From: Baffinella frigidus
Lineage: Eukaryota > Cryptophyceae > Cryptomonadales > Baffinellaceae
DNA: 30,335 bases
Assembly (NCBI GenBank): GCA_026770585.1
Contig: MU647395.1
Coordinates: 68,223-98,557, forward strand
Direction of reading: 5' to 3'
The translations under genes were made by a program, and so were the position numbers. Positions 1 to 8,224 of the stretch are shown piece after piece (the first letter of the stretch is position 1; each line of letters starts with the position of its first letter). The notes under the pieces were generated by a model, which searched no databases, was not told where the DNA came from, and worked only from the letters and a program-made list of their open reading frames with translations.

Positions 1-101
1 GGTTTATGGTTTATGGTTTATGGTTTATGGTTTATGGTTTATGGTTTATGGTTTATGGTTTATGGTTTATGGTTTATGGTTTATGGTTTATGGTTCATGG
101 T
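1..101 (+). repeat. GGTTTAT heptamer array (telomere-like variant)
   Basis: About thirteen near-perfect tandem copies of GGTTTAT open the window and decay into TTTAGGG. It is a homogenised variant of the plant-type telomere heptamer. It is very regular, so it looks recently amplified, but coding exons follow within 500 bases, so it may be an intron or spacer rather than a chromosome end. Confidence 0.9.
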
Positions 102-583
102 TTAGGGTTGACCTTTACCAGGGAAAGCTGAAATGAATGACGAGTGGTACGGGGGACAGTCAGCCAAATTCGAAACGAGGTGGCACGGGGAGCGAGTCAG
201 AACTTGTCGGCAATGGCGGCTTCGGGTACCCAACCCACTCGAGGCTAGAAATGTCACTATTTTAAAACAGGGATTTTTTTTCAAGTGCAGGAAAAAAAAA
301 GGTGTGTAGGAATTTTCACACAAATAGGGGCGTTTGGTCACGTACCTACAGAGTATCCCGCAGGTACGTGACCAAGCCTGCCCGTGACTGGTAATAAATT
401 TAACAACCCCACATTTAAAATACTCCATCTTCCAGCCTCGAGTGGACGTGAAGCTCGCAACTACTACCAGGGAAAGATGACATACGTGACGTTCTCTGGT
501 GACAGGGAAAGCTGAAATTAGCTTAGTACTGGTACCAAGAAAATATCAAATCAGTGACGAGTGCCAGGGAAAGCTCAAATTAC
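102..583. other. Non-coding stretch with direct repeats and a hairpin
   Basis: No exon is supported here. A block built on CAGGGAAAGCTGAAAT, in places followed by GACGAGTGGTAC, recurs near 117, 470, 505 and 565, sometimes shortened. A perfect 14-bp inverted repeat lies at 334-347 and 362-375 around a 14-base loop. The open frame on the minus strand here has poor codon bias and looks accidental. Confidence 0.6.
334..375. repeat. 14-bp perfect inverted repeat (hairpin)
   Basis: TTGGTCACGTACCT at 334-347 is the exact reverse complement of 362-375. The loop is 14 bases. The role is unknown; it could be the remains of a small inverted-repeat element. Confidence 0.8.
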
Positions 584-735
584 TGACGAGTGGTACGAGT
601 GGTACGAGGGGGGCGGGGCAGACTTGGCAGCGATGGCTTCTTCAATCTCAGCAAGCTTCTTATTCCCGGTCTCCGCCGGCGCCCACCCCGATGAAATCCC
701 CGAGGCGCGCTCCACCGTCCACGAAATCCTCGAGT
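584..735 (-). CDS. Candidate internal exon, function unknown
   Basis: Read on the minus strand from an AG at 737-736 to a GTAATT at 583-578, the frame is open for 50 codons. It contains the natural-looking segment KKLAEIEEAIAAKSAPPP and ends in a YHSYHS repeat. Leading phase is 2 bases, trailing phase 0. The opposite strand is also open here, but the acidic/alanine helix followed by a proline run favours minus. A degenerate copy of its first half lies at 855-925 and carries an in-frame TGA just upstream. The family is not recognised. The boundaries could shift. Confidence 0.4.
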
Positions 736-799
736 CTCGCGACTTCCTGCCAACGATGACCCCACCGCAGTCGTCAGATCACCGCAGCCATCAGCTGTA

Positions 800-930
800 A
801 GATGTAAGATCTGAGATCTGACGTCAGATCTGAGATCAGGTCTGAGATCCCCACCCCGACGAAATGCCCGAGGCGCGCTCCACCGTCCACAAAACCCTCG
901 AGTCTCACGACTTCCTGGGAAAGGGTTCAG
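800..930. repeat. Degenerate copy of the 584-735 exon plus AGATC-rich palindromic stretch
   Basis: Bases 850-925 repeat the first half of the upstream exon with about ten differences. Bases 803-850 are a dense run of short palindromes around AGATCTGA. Similar TCAGATC words recur to 1160, so the whole 770-1160 segment looks like serial local duplication. Confidence 0.6.
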
Positions 931-979
931 GGGTTTAGGGTTGGGGTTTGGGGTTAGAGGTTTGCGGTCGATTCCAGAC

Positions 980-1077
980 CCTAACGCAGTGATCAGATCG
1001 CACATGACCGCCTTGGAGTTGATCCGGTGGCAAACGTTGCCCCCACCGCACTCGCCAGATGAGATCACCGCAGTCGT
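980..1077 (-). CDS. Candidate internal exon, function unknown
   Basis: A minus-strand frame of 32 codons plus two bases runs between an AG at 1079-1078 and GTCTGG at 979-974. It contains SGECGGGNVCHRINSKAV, with three cysteines in a short space. The intron that follows runs straight into CCTCTAACCCC-type telomere-like repeat, the arrangement seen after many donors in this window. Its phases (0 in, 2 out) do not join it to the neighbouring exons without another exon between. The family is not recognised. Confidence 0.35.
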
Positions 1078-1085
1078 CTCATCAC

Positions 1086-1580
1086 CAAAGTCGTCAGATC
1101 ACACCCCACTGGTCAGATCGCCAAAGTAGTCACATCCCCCCAAGCGTCAGATCGCACAGGCCCACCTCCGAGGTGAGCACCCTTCAGCGCACGCCGCGTC
1201 ACACCACACACATCAAACACCATTGCCGGCGAACGTGTGTGACCCCCCCCCCTCTTCTCCTTCCTCTCCCTCTCCCAACGGGTCACAGGTAGTGCTGGAG
1301 CAGGGGTGAGAGCCACGTCTCTGGCTACGCAGACTAGTTCAACCTCAAAGTGGCACGGGGCACGCCTCTGCGCGCGCACGTGCCTCGCCAGGTCCTAGCG
1401 CTGTTTCATGTACGCCGCTGCACTGGCCCCAGCTGATGGCTGGTGCATTGCAAGGAATGCATGAACATGTTGGGCTAAGCCCCACACCCTCACCCTGCCC
1501 GGTTGAGTCAACAGTCGGGGCTCTGGGAGATGGAGGTCGCTGTACCGCTTCAGGGTTTAGATTGTGGGATTTTGGGTGAC
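1086..1580. other. No supported gene
   Basis: This is GC-rich sequence with TCAGATC repeats at its left end and a short pyrimidine tract near 1240-1280. Several frames are open on both strands, but none has convincing splice boundaries or codon bias. Confidence 0.4.
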
Positions 1581-1716
1581 TGGGCGGGGGCGGACTTGTA
1601 GAGGTCCTGGCGGAGATCCATGAAGCCTCCCATGCCACTCGCAACCGCCTTGTTGTCATTGTTCCACTCGCTTCGTCGCGGGGGCGCCTCGCTCTTCTGT
1701 CGATATCCCCGCAGCC
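1581..1716 (-). CDS. Candidate internal exon, function unknown
   Basis: Minus-strand exon of 136 nt (2 + 44 codons + 2) between an AG at 1718-1717 and GTCACC at 1580-1575. Nearly every codon ends in G or C. The peptide includes SEWNNDNKAVASGMGGF and then DLRQDLYKSAP, with balanced charge. The following intron changes to telomere-like CTAAACCCTGAA within 25 bases, and codon bias collapses exactly there, which supports the donor. A competing minus frame across 1656-2042 also exists but is mostly encoded by repeat. The family is not recognised. Confidence 0.45.
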
Positions 1717-1897
1717 CTGCTCGCCGGAAGATATTTATTGATTTGCCTCAAGAGATTAGTTGGACACCCATCAAGCGACAGTGTCGCCCCAAGAGGGATA
1801 TGTAGTGGATGCCCGTCCAGGCACAGTGAGCCCTGCTCAACCCACAAGGCCGTGGCCCTGTCCCTCAGGGCGTTCACTCCCGCGCCTCGCTCGTACC

Positions 1898-1996
1898 ATT
1901 GACCCTGAACCCTGAACCCTAGCACGCTCAACCAGCCCAGCCCTACACCCTGAACTCCAAACCCTGAACCCAGACCCCAAACCCCAAACCCCATCA
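1898..1996 (+). repeat. C-rich telomere-like array
   Basis: Degenerate CCCTGAA / CCCCAAA heptamers, C-rich on the plus strand. This is unlike most arrays in the left half, which are G-rich on plus. It may mark a plus-strand intron, since a tiny candidate exon ends at GTACCATTGACCCTGAA near 1892, but I cannot support that exon. Confidence 0.8.
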
Positions 1997-2091
1997 TCGA
2001 ATCCTGAAACCAGCCCCCTTCCCTCCAGGCGTTGGCACCCACCTCCCTTCACTTGGTCAAGGTGCAAGTCTTCTCTGCGTAGGTTTAGGTT

Positions 2092-5000
2092 TTACAACAA
2101 GAGGATTCCCAGCTCAGGTTCAAGTTTAGGACAGGGTGTTCCTAGCGCCGCTTCCACGGAGTCTCTCTCTTGATTCCTAGCTCTGCCTCACCCGGGTTAT
2201 CCGACTATTCTCAAGTTGACATGCTGGGCTTGCGGTACAAATCCGTCAACTGTGGAGCGGACAAGAGCCCGGGCGCACTAATTTGGTGAGCCCAAATAGA
2301 CTGAGACACCACTAGGATTTCCGGCAGAAACGCCCGCGGCGATCCATCGCGCAAGAGCGCCACGGATTGGCAGCTTGCGGGTTTGGGGTGCGGGTACAAG
2401 TCTGCAAACACGACATGCGCTCACGCCACTCTCTGCTCGCACACTCACACCTTCCAGCTCTGCCTCAATGAATCTGGTCTTCTCAAAACGAGGAGACGGA
2501 TGTTGATGCCCCTGTTTTTTGGTACAAATCCGTCAACTGTTGGGGTGAAAACAATCAGTGAACCCGAGTGAGGCAGAGGCCGACCTTCCAGGTAGCGCGA
2601 CTCTCCTCCGGAGGTGTGCAGGCGTAGCCCCGCCGAGCTGTCCCTTACATGACCCATGTTCATCAAGCCTGGCGCCGACCTGTGCGCGGGCCGGGGGGGT
2701 GTTAGGGTTTAGGGTTTAGGGTTCAGGGTTGAGGTTTTAGGTTTTAGGGTCTAGGGTTCAGGGTTTAGGGTTTAGGTTTCAGTGACGAAAAGCGCTCCTG
2801 TGCGCCGGGATCCTGCCCTCGCGTCTCTCCCTGCCATGCACCTGAGCATTCTGCGGTCGTGCTGCGAACACCACACGGTGCTTTCTTCCCGTGTTCTAGC
2901 GTAAGGGTGGACGCCCTAATTCCGGCATCAACCTAATTCCGGCATTCCGCAGCACCCTACTGTATTGCATACCCTGCGGGAGGGGCTGCGTGGGGGCTGC
3001 GGAAACCTGGGAAAACTAGGACGAAAGGGAAGGGAGGCGAGTATGAAAGCTGGGTTTGGGGTTTAGCGTTGATGGTGTCGGGTTTAGGGTTGGGGTTTAG
3101 GGTTTATGATTTATGGTTTAGGATTTAGGGTTCATGGGTTAGGGTTCAGGGTTCAGGGTTCAGGGTTCAGGGTTTAGGTTTTAGGGTTTAGGGTAAGGGT
3201 TTAGGGTTTAGGGTTTAGGGTTTAGGGTTTAGGGTTTAAGGTTTAGGGTTTAGGGTAGGTTGAAGGTTTAGGGTTCAGACCATGGAACGACGGAGGGCGC
3301 CGGTTCCATAGAGTAGGCTGATGTGCCAGGCGGGGCGTTTGCGTTGAAGGTGATGGGCGAGTCGATTCCCACTTTTTTCAGCCGTTTTTCCTTTGCTAGC
3401 AGTTCGCCCCATGAGACGCCTGTGGGGTTGGGGTGCCAGTGTTTAGGGTTTAGGGTTCAGGTTTTTGAGGGTTGGTTTAGGGTTCAGAGTACCAGGATTT
3501 AGGGTTTAGGATTTAGGGGTGAGGGTTTTGAAGTCTAGGGATTAGGGATTAGAGACCAGGGTTGAGAGTTGAGGAGTCTAGGGCGCAGGGTGCGAGGGAT
3601 TATGCATTAGGATTCAGGTCTTGAGAGACCAGGGATGAGGAAGGAGTGCGGGTGGCTCAAGACACTGCAGCGCACCCTCCCACTCAGTGGGCTACGAGGG
3701 CTTCGTTGACCCCGGATTCTGGGGTGTTACGTGACCAATTTGCGTTTGTAAAATCCCTGAAGTTAATTGTCTTCATGTAAGTTGACGTTTGATGAAAGGT
3801 TCGTAGTCCACCGTGTGGCTGCGGCACGCACGCTCCTCTCCCCCCTCCGCCTTCCCGACAGCAACCAGGTGTAGGTTATAGGGTTTAGGGTTGAGGGTAT
3901 GAGGTTTTGAGGTGTAGGGTTTACAGGGTTGAGGGTTTAGGGTTCAGGGTTTAGCCCCCACCCCCCCGCCACACCAACAGCACCGCCCGCGGTTGGCACG
4001 GGACGGCACGGGATCGGTGGCACGGAGTCTCAGTTCCACCTGGTATCATCGTAGACTCGCGGGGGAGCGGTAAACCCGAATGCGCGCGCGAGCGGAGCGT
4101 GCTGGGCGTCGTGGCCATGCAGTCTCAGGTGGAATGGGGGCCAGGGTCTAGGTTTCCACAGGGATCAGGTGTGACCTGGGATCATGGTAGAATCACAATG
4201 AAGAGGCACGCCCGAATGCGCGCGCGAGCGGAGCGTCCCGGGGGTTGTGGCCATGAAGTCCCCGAACGCTGACTCGGGCCGCGCGCTGTCGTAGTCGTCA
4301 TCATTGCTGGTTTGGTGAGGATCCGTCAGGCAGGCAAATTTGACGGATTTGCACCACACACCCAACGTACCAACTGAGCAGTAGTGTCAAGTGCCGGGGG
4401 TTGTGGCCATGGGTCACGCGCTGTCGTCGTCGTCGTTGCTGTGTTGGCGAGGAAGGGTTAGGCCCCCGAGCGGTGTTTTCGCAAGTTTTATGCCCCCAAA
4501 CTCTCGAAATCGCTGTTCTCGGCAGCCAAGGCCGGGTCAGTGTGCTCCCTCTGACAACTGCTCCACACGTCTTTTCATCAGTATCTACGGAAAGCGAGGG
4601 GTTTGGGCACGGGGTGCGTTGTCGTAGTCGTCGTTGCTGTGTTGCGACCATTCTTAACTTGGCATGTTGGGTGTGTCGTCAACTTGCAGCGGGAAAGGAC
4701 CCGTTCTCAACAAACTGGGGAGACCAAATAGACTAAACCAGAGTTAGGGGTTAGGGTTTGGTAACGAGGGGTTAGGACCCCGCGGCGTGGTGTTTCCCCA
4801 CATGTTTTGAAGAGTTAAACCTCCGGTTATCGGCAGCCCGAAACTGGCTGCGACATCGCGGTTTTGCAGTGCAGTGCGGGGCTCTCCCGACTGGCGGAGA
4901 TGCCATGTGTGCAACCCTGGAGTAGCAGCAGCGTGCGTATCTACCTTCTGACAACTACTCGTATCTGCCTTGTGCCCACTACTCCATGCGAGGTCTCTCT

Positions 5001-5624
5001 ACGCAAAGCAACGGGGTTGAGGCACGGGGGGAGAATCGGGACAAGGGGAGTTCACCTTGCGACGCCTTTCCGCATGTGGTGCGGCCCCGACCACGCGAAC
5101 GCGCCGTGGCTACTGCTCCACGGGGCTCCAAATTAGGAAAATTAGGTCCGGAAGCTGAGGTGCGGTCGTTCGGCAGCCAGGGTCGGGGCTGGCATTTGGG
5201 GGGGGGGAGGGGGGAGAGGGGGGGGTGGCAACCTGCGCAGCTCGCGCCGTTGCTGGTGCCACTCGCGCTCAAGGCAGTTCTTCTCCAGCACCGTGGCCGG
5301 TCTGGGCGCGAAGCGGCTGCCCCCGGGCTGCGGGGCGGTCGCTGCCAGCCGCTGCGACTTGAGCATCGGCTGCACCCCCTGGTTCTTGAGGCTTCCCCCG
5401 TTTCGGTCCCGTGTGCCCGGGCGAGCGCGCGCCTCGTGCTCTGTCGCCTCACGTGCTTGCTTCGTCCTCCGCGCGGTTAGACCCCCGCTGACGGCCATGT
5501 ACTGCGCCCCGCCGGAGGCAGGGTGGGCCGACTGCTTGCTCCAGGCCCCCGCGGCCGGGATGAGCTCCGCGACGGGGAGACGCATCCGCTCGTCGTCGCG
5601 CGACATCGCGCGGCTGGTCGCCAT
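2092..5624 (-). CDS. Seven-exon gene, protein of unknown function (about 324 residues)
   Basis: Exons in coding order: 5624-5233, 5112-5056, 4306-4176, 3419-3281, 2861-2787, 2401-2310, 2180-2092 (TAA). Every junction matches in phase (2/1, 2/1, 1/2, 2/1, 2/1, 1/2), total 975 nt. I start at ATG 5624 (context GCCATGG); an in-frame ATG at 5783 would add 53 residues. The N-terminus has SRDDERMRLPVAELIPAAG, then a basic, proline-containing middle, then NDDDYDSARPESAFGDFMA, then VSWGELLAKEKRLKKVGID. There is no membrane segment and no recognised domain. Introns hold a MITE-F copy, telomere-like arrays and, as the last intron, exactly one MITE-B. Exon 4306-4176 has broken tandem copies nearby. Exons one to four are firmest. 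In exon 2401-2310 another frame has better codon bias, so the C-terminus is uncertain. Confidence 0.5.
2181..2309 (-). mobile_element. MITE-B copy 1, coincident with an intron
   Basis: 129 bp. Ends are CTCTGCCTCA at 2181 and the reverse of GTGTCTCAG at 2309. The family core TCAAGTTGAC ... GGTACAAATCCGTCAAC is present. On the minus strand the element begins GT and ends GAG, and the flanking exons are open and in phase (1/2), so the whole element can be removed as an intron. Confidence 0.7.
2449..2591. mobile_element. MITE-B copy 2, diverged
   Basis: CTCTGCCTCA at 2458 faces GAGTGAGGCAGAG ending near 2579, with the GTACAAATCCGTCAACTGT core at 2522-2540. The words ACCTTCCAG on both outer sides (about 2450 and 2583) look like a direct repeat but are not directly adjacent to both ends. 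Confidence 0.6.
2699..2786 (-). repeat. Telomere-like TTTAGGG array in an intron
   Basis: About ten degenerate heptamers, G-rich on plus and therefore C-rich on the coding (minus) strand. They begin directly after the donor GTCACTGAAACC of exon 2861-2787. Confidence 0.9.
2899..2962 (+). repeat. Dispersed repeat E, copy 1
   Basis: TAAGGGTGGACGCCCTAATTCCGGCAT and following, with an internal duplication of CTAATTCCGGCATC. A second copy lies in opposite orientation at 26458-26546. Confidence 0.7.
3049..3280 (-). repeat. Telomere-like array, long
   Basis: Some thirty heptamers of TTTAGGG with TTCAGGG, TTTATGG and TTTGGGG variants. The uniform core at 3190-3240 is almost perfect TTTAGGG. On the minus strand it starts immediately after the donor GTCTGAACCC of exon 3419-3281. 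Confidence 0.95.
3439..3555 (-). repeat. Telomere-like array, degenerate
   Basis: TTTAGGG-derived repeat with many substitutions. On the minus strand it precedes the acceptor CCCCACAG of exon 3419-3281, and a second block lies at 3878-3955. Both sit in one intron on either side of a MITE-F copy. Confidence 0.85.
3680..3818. mobile_element. MITE-F copy 1
   Basis: 139 bp with 18-bp terminal inverted repeats matching at 15 positions (right end TCGTAGTCCACCGTGTGG). Shares the internal ACGTGACCAATTTGCGTTTG block with copies at 12743 and 29072. It has no coding capacity. It lies inside the largest intron of the 2092-5624 gene. Confidence 0.75.
4040..4123 (-). pseudogene. Partial duplicate of exon 4306-4176
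   Basis: This repeats the second half of the neighbouring exon (MATTPSTLRSRAHSG against MATTPGTLRSRAHSG) and ends at an equivalent donor, ACCAG|GTGGAA. The first half with the acidic DDDYDSA segment is missing. Either a decayed duplicate or a short alternative exon; its trailing phase equals that of the intact copy. Confidence 0.5.
4400..4438 (-). pseudogene. Broken duplicate of exon 4306-4176
   Basis: After the acceptor ACACAG the sequence repeats the NDDDDSA start of the exon, then has an in-frame TGA before a shortened MATTPGT match. A third partial duplicate starts at 4636 (NDDYDNA). All three keep the same AG|CAAYGAYGAC junction, so the duplications included the 3' splice site. Confidence 0.5.
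5056..5112 (-). CDS. Exon 2 of the 2092-5624 gene
   Basis: 57 nt, AG acceptor GGAGCAG and donor CAAG|GTGAAC. It encodes SHGAFAWSGPHHMRKGVA. I list it separately because it is short and easily missed; its phase joins exons 5624-5233 and 4306-4176 exactly. Confidence 0.5.
5233..5624 (-). CDS. Exon 1 of the 2092-5624 gene
   Basis: The longest exon of the model. It ends at CGCAG|GTTGCC, followed on the minus strand by a C-rich tract. Frames on the plus strand are also open because of high GC. The minus frame is preferred because it has start-like context, splices in phase, and because its segment MSRDDERMRLPVAELIPA reappears, interrupted, at 8553-8720. Confidence 0.5.
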
Positions 5625-5783
5625 GGCGAACACCCCACCTTTCTGCCCGTGCCTACTCGGGCAGAACCCACAAGCGCCTCTCTCCAAGGGGTTCAGTTCC
5701 CTCTGGTCTCGCCTGCGCCGCCGGACCGTTGACCAGTACAGGTTGTGAGCCTCTGATGAGGGTTCAAAGTGGACGTTTTCCAA

Positions 5784-5930
5784 AAGTCAAAACGCGACGT
5801 GTTTTCAATCAACTATCTTAAGTGGACTCTACCTACTTCTGTCAACATTAGAGTGGCTAAAACATTGTAAACGCGCCGAAAATAGAAACTTTTTCGATAA
5901 TAAAATCCGAAAAATTGGATTCTGTCTCTT
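5784..5930. other. AT-richer spacer, no gene seen
   Basis: Lower GC than its surroundings. Could contain the 5' region of the minus-strand gene. No clear promoter element is visible. Confidence 0.4.
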
Positions 5931-6136
5931 CATCGATCTGTGAGTGGCCCCTCACGACCCTACGTTCTCCCCTCCCCTCCGCGCGGTGCGCGGCGCGCGC
6001 AGTGCTGGACTTGCGCAGGGATGGTGCGCCGTAGCAGAGTGCGCTGCCGGACATGGCGGGCGTGTTTCGGCGCCCCCCTGCCGCTCCGGGGCAGGCCAAT
6101 TTGCGAAAGGGTAGAAAGCAAAGTAGGTGCCGGGTC
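5931..6136 (+). repeat. Repeat D, copy 1 (5' part)
   Basis: Starts GATCTGTGAGT, continues through a GGTGCGCGGCGCGC block and ends after GGCCAATTTGCGAAAGGGTAG. The 3' part with the conserved hairpin is missing. Compare the copies at 6994, 7694 and 8225. The long frame reported across 5857-6524 on either strand is produced by this GC-rich repeat. Confidence 0.75.
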
Positions 6137-6384
6137 GGGGCCCCGGAAGCTTGGCGTTGCTGGTTGCGCGCACGCACAGCACAGCGCGACCGGCTCGCTT
6201 GGACAGATGGCCATCGGTCGTTGCTGGTTGTCTGTTCTGCTTGGTCTCGTCTCAGCTTGGGATGTTCCGGGCAAGGCCTGGTTGGAAGTAGCTTGCTGTA
6301 CTGGGCAATGCAATGCCCGGGAAGCGTGTGTGTTGGGCTCAAGTGACACATCTGTGGACGCTGACTTTTCTCCCTCCTCCGCAG

Positions 6385-6508
6385 ATCGAAATGTTCACTA
6401 CTCTTTGGATGTGGCGCCAGGAATACCAGCACCACGAGCAGCTCCCGCTCGCGTTCAACGGCACCTGGCCGTCGTGGAACTCGGACCTCGACAACCGCCC
6501 GTGGTAAT
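6385..6508 (+). CDS. Candidate exon rich in aromatic residues, function unknown
   Basis: A strong pyrimidine tract and acceptor (TCTCCCTCCTCCGCAG) precede a frame starting IEMFTTLWMWRQEYQHHE and ending NSDLDNRPW. Six tryptophans in about 40 residues and high G/C third positions make accidental origin unlikely. It either ends with TGG TAA as a terminal exon (stop 6505-6507) or splices at CCGTG|GTAATC (6503). No upstream exon could be joined with confidence. The family is not recognised. Confidence 0.45.
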
Positions 6509-6993
6509 CAGTCCTTCTACATGAAGATCGAGGCGGCAAGGATACACAGCCACGTCGTACAGCATCGTGACGGCTGGGTGGAGCTTTTTGATTAAGTAAA
6601 GGATGGTGATTGCGAAATCATTTGTACAAAGTCTCCGTGCCTGCCTCAACGCCGCGTTTCAGCATGCTGGGTACCGCGTTGCAGCTGAGCGCCAGCGATG
6701 CTATGCATGATCCTTTTCAAAGCATCACGTGGTACGCCAGAGTTCGGCTTGGTTCAGTCGTTAGTTCGGCTTGGGCGAGTCGCCAGAGTTCGTGGTTTGA
6801 GTGAAAGGCTTCAGCAGGGCAATGCGTTATTCCTTGAACACTCTCGAAAGTGTCATCCCTGTGACTCCTGCGCGTGATGCTTATCCTACGGTAGGGCGTA
6901 CGATCTTACTGGTCACTTGGGGGATACGCAATGGTACATTTTTCTCCGCCCCCAGCCGAATGTGACACAAGAAGTGACATTCCCTCACTACAT
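6509..6993. other. No supported gene
   Basis: Mixed-composition spacer. A small local repeat of AGAGTTCGGCTTG / TTAGTTCGGCTTG lies near 6740-6790, and a pyrimidine-rich acceptor-like TTTTTCTCCGCCCCCAG near 6952, but no exon could be defined after it. Confidence 0.4.
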
Positions 6994-7334
6994 GGGATCT
7001 GTCAGAGTACTATCGCGACCTTAAGTTCTCCCCTACGCGCGGTGCGCGACGCGCAAAGCGCCGGATTTGTGCAGGCATGGGTGCGGTAGGAGCGTGCGCT
7101 CCCTGCCATGGCGGTCGCGTTTCGGCGCCCCCCCTGCCGCTCTGGTGCAGGCCAGTGTGCGAAAGGGAAGCAAAGCAAAGTCGACCCCTGCGTGTGAACG
7201 CACCTGCGAGCCGCGTGCACTGCTTACTCGAAGTTGAGGTACCACACTTTAATTAAGGTGCACACCTGGTTTTGGTTTGTGGACCTGCATAAATCAAGGA
7301 CCGCACACCGACCGACGGTCCTCAATTTGTACAG
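6994..7334 (+). repeat. Repeat D, copy 2
   Basis: Full-length copy of about 340 bp ending with the inverted repeat AAATCAAGGACCG (7291-7303) / CGGTCCTCAATTT (7316-7328). It has no terminal inverted repeats. Confidence 0.8.
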
Positions 7335-7480
7335 ACATTTTGTAACTGGTAACGACTGACCGCTTTTCGCTCAGGGCTTTTCTGCAGAACCAGGTCCAGT
7401 GTCCGCCTACGGTGGGGGTTGAAAGAACCCCTGGGACCTGAATGGCACTCAGTCGCGGAGCTCATCCAGGGACATGGAGA

Positions 7481-7624
7481 AGTACAGGGGTACCTCGAGC
7501 ATAAGAAACCGCCACCCCCCCGGACTATGCCTAGCTAGCTAGGACCGCCAAAGGGCCCTCGGCCTGGTCCCTACTGTAGGGTCCTAGTGGGGGGCGGTTT
7601 CTTATGAGCGAGGCACCCCTGTAG
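7481..7624. mobile_element. MITE-A copy 1
   Basis: Terminal inverted repeats TACAGGGGTACCTCG / CGAGGCACCCCTGTA and subterminal AAACCGCC / GGCGGTTT. The interior is palindromic around CTAGCTAGCTAG. The paralogous stretch near 8700-8760 has the same flanks (GTCGCGGAGCTCATC and GGGTGCAGCARGAGCGTTG) without the element, so this is an occupied site beside an empty one. Confidence 0.85.
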
Positions 7625-7693
7625 AGAGGGTGCAGCAGGAGCGTTGTTCTTGACAGAGGAGTACTGGTGGCTGCAATCGATCTGTGAGGGTCC

Positions 7694-8018
7694 TCGATCT
7701 GTGAGTCACGACCTTATGCTGCCCCTCTCCTGCGCATCGCCCTGACGCGATGCGCGGCGCGCGCAGCGTTGCACTTGTGCAGACATAGTGCGCGTTAGGA
7801 GCGTGCGATGCCGGATATGTCGGGAGGGTTCTGGCTCTTTCGTTCCAGTCCGGGACAGGCCAATTTGCGAAAGGGTGGCAAGGCAGAGTCGACCCCTGCA
7901 TGTGAACGCACCTGCGAGCCTCGTGCACTGCTTGCTGAAGTACGATGCAGAGGAATTTGGGTTGTGGACCTTGATAAATCAAGGACCGCACACTGACCGA
8001 CGGTCCTTAATTTATCCC
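7694..8018 (+). repeat. Repeat D, copy 3
   Basis: About 325 bp, with hairpin arms at 7976-7988 and 8001-8013. Shares the GTGAACGCACCTGCGAGCC block with copies 2 and 4. Confidence 0.8.
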
Positions 8019-8224
8019 TGAAGTGCCCATGCCGTCAAATTTGAGGGCCAAGAGGTCCTAGGCAGGTCCCAGGGTCCTACCGTAGGGTGTATGAACCTAC
8101 TGGGCACTGAAGGGATACCAGCCGCGCGACGACGAGCCGATTGCTTGGACGTGATGATCATCTGCCCCGGTCCTCTGATGCCACGTGGATTATGGTTTAA
8201 TAGAATCCTGGTGGCTGTCGATGG

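Noticed and set aside
633-800. Plus-strand start MASSISASF with HPDEIPEARSTVHEILES
   Set aside because: Plausible peptide with good third positions, but the minus strand over the same bases gives a better exon with a donor. I kept the minus call at low confidence.
2211-2411. Frames at 2211-2411, 11918-12208 and 15729-16025 that share a similar C-terminal tail ending MST
   Set aside because: The shared tail is encoded by MITE-B read on one strand. It shows homology of the element, not a protein family; the elements are better explained as introns.
5940-6524. 194-codon plus-strand frame and an overlapping 192-codon minus frame
   Set aside because: Both cross repeat D copy 1, and the same GC-rich segment recurs elsewhere with shifted frames. 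Only the exon at 6385 is supported.
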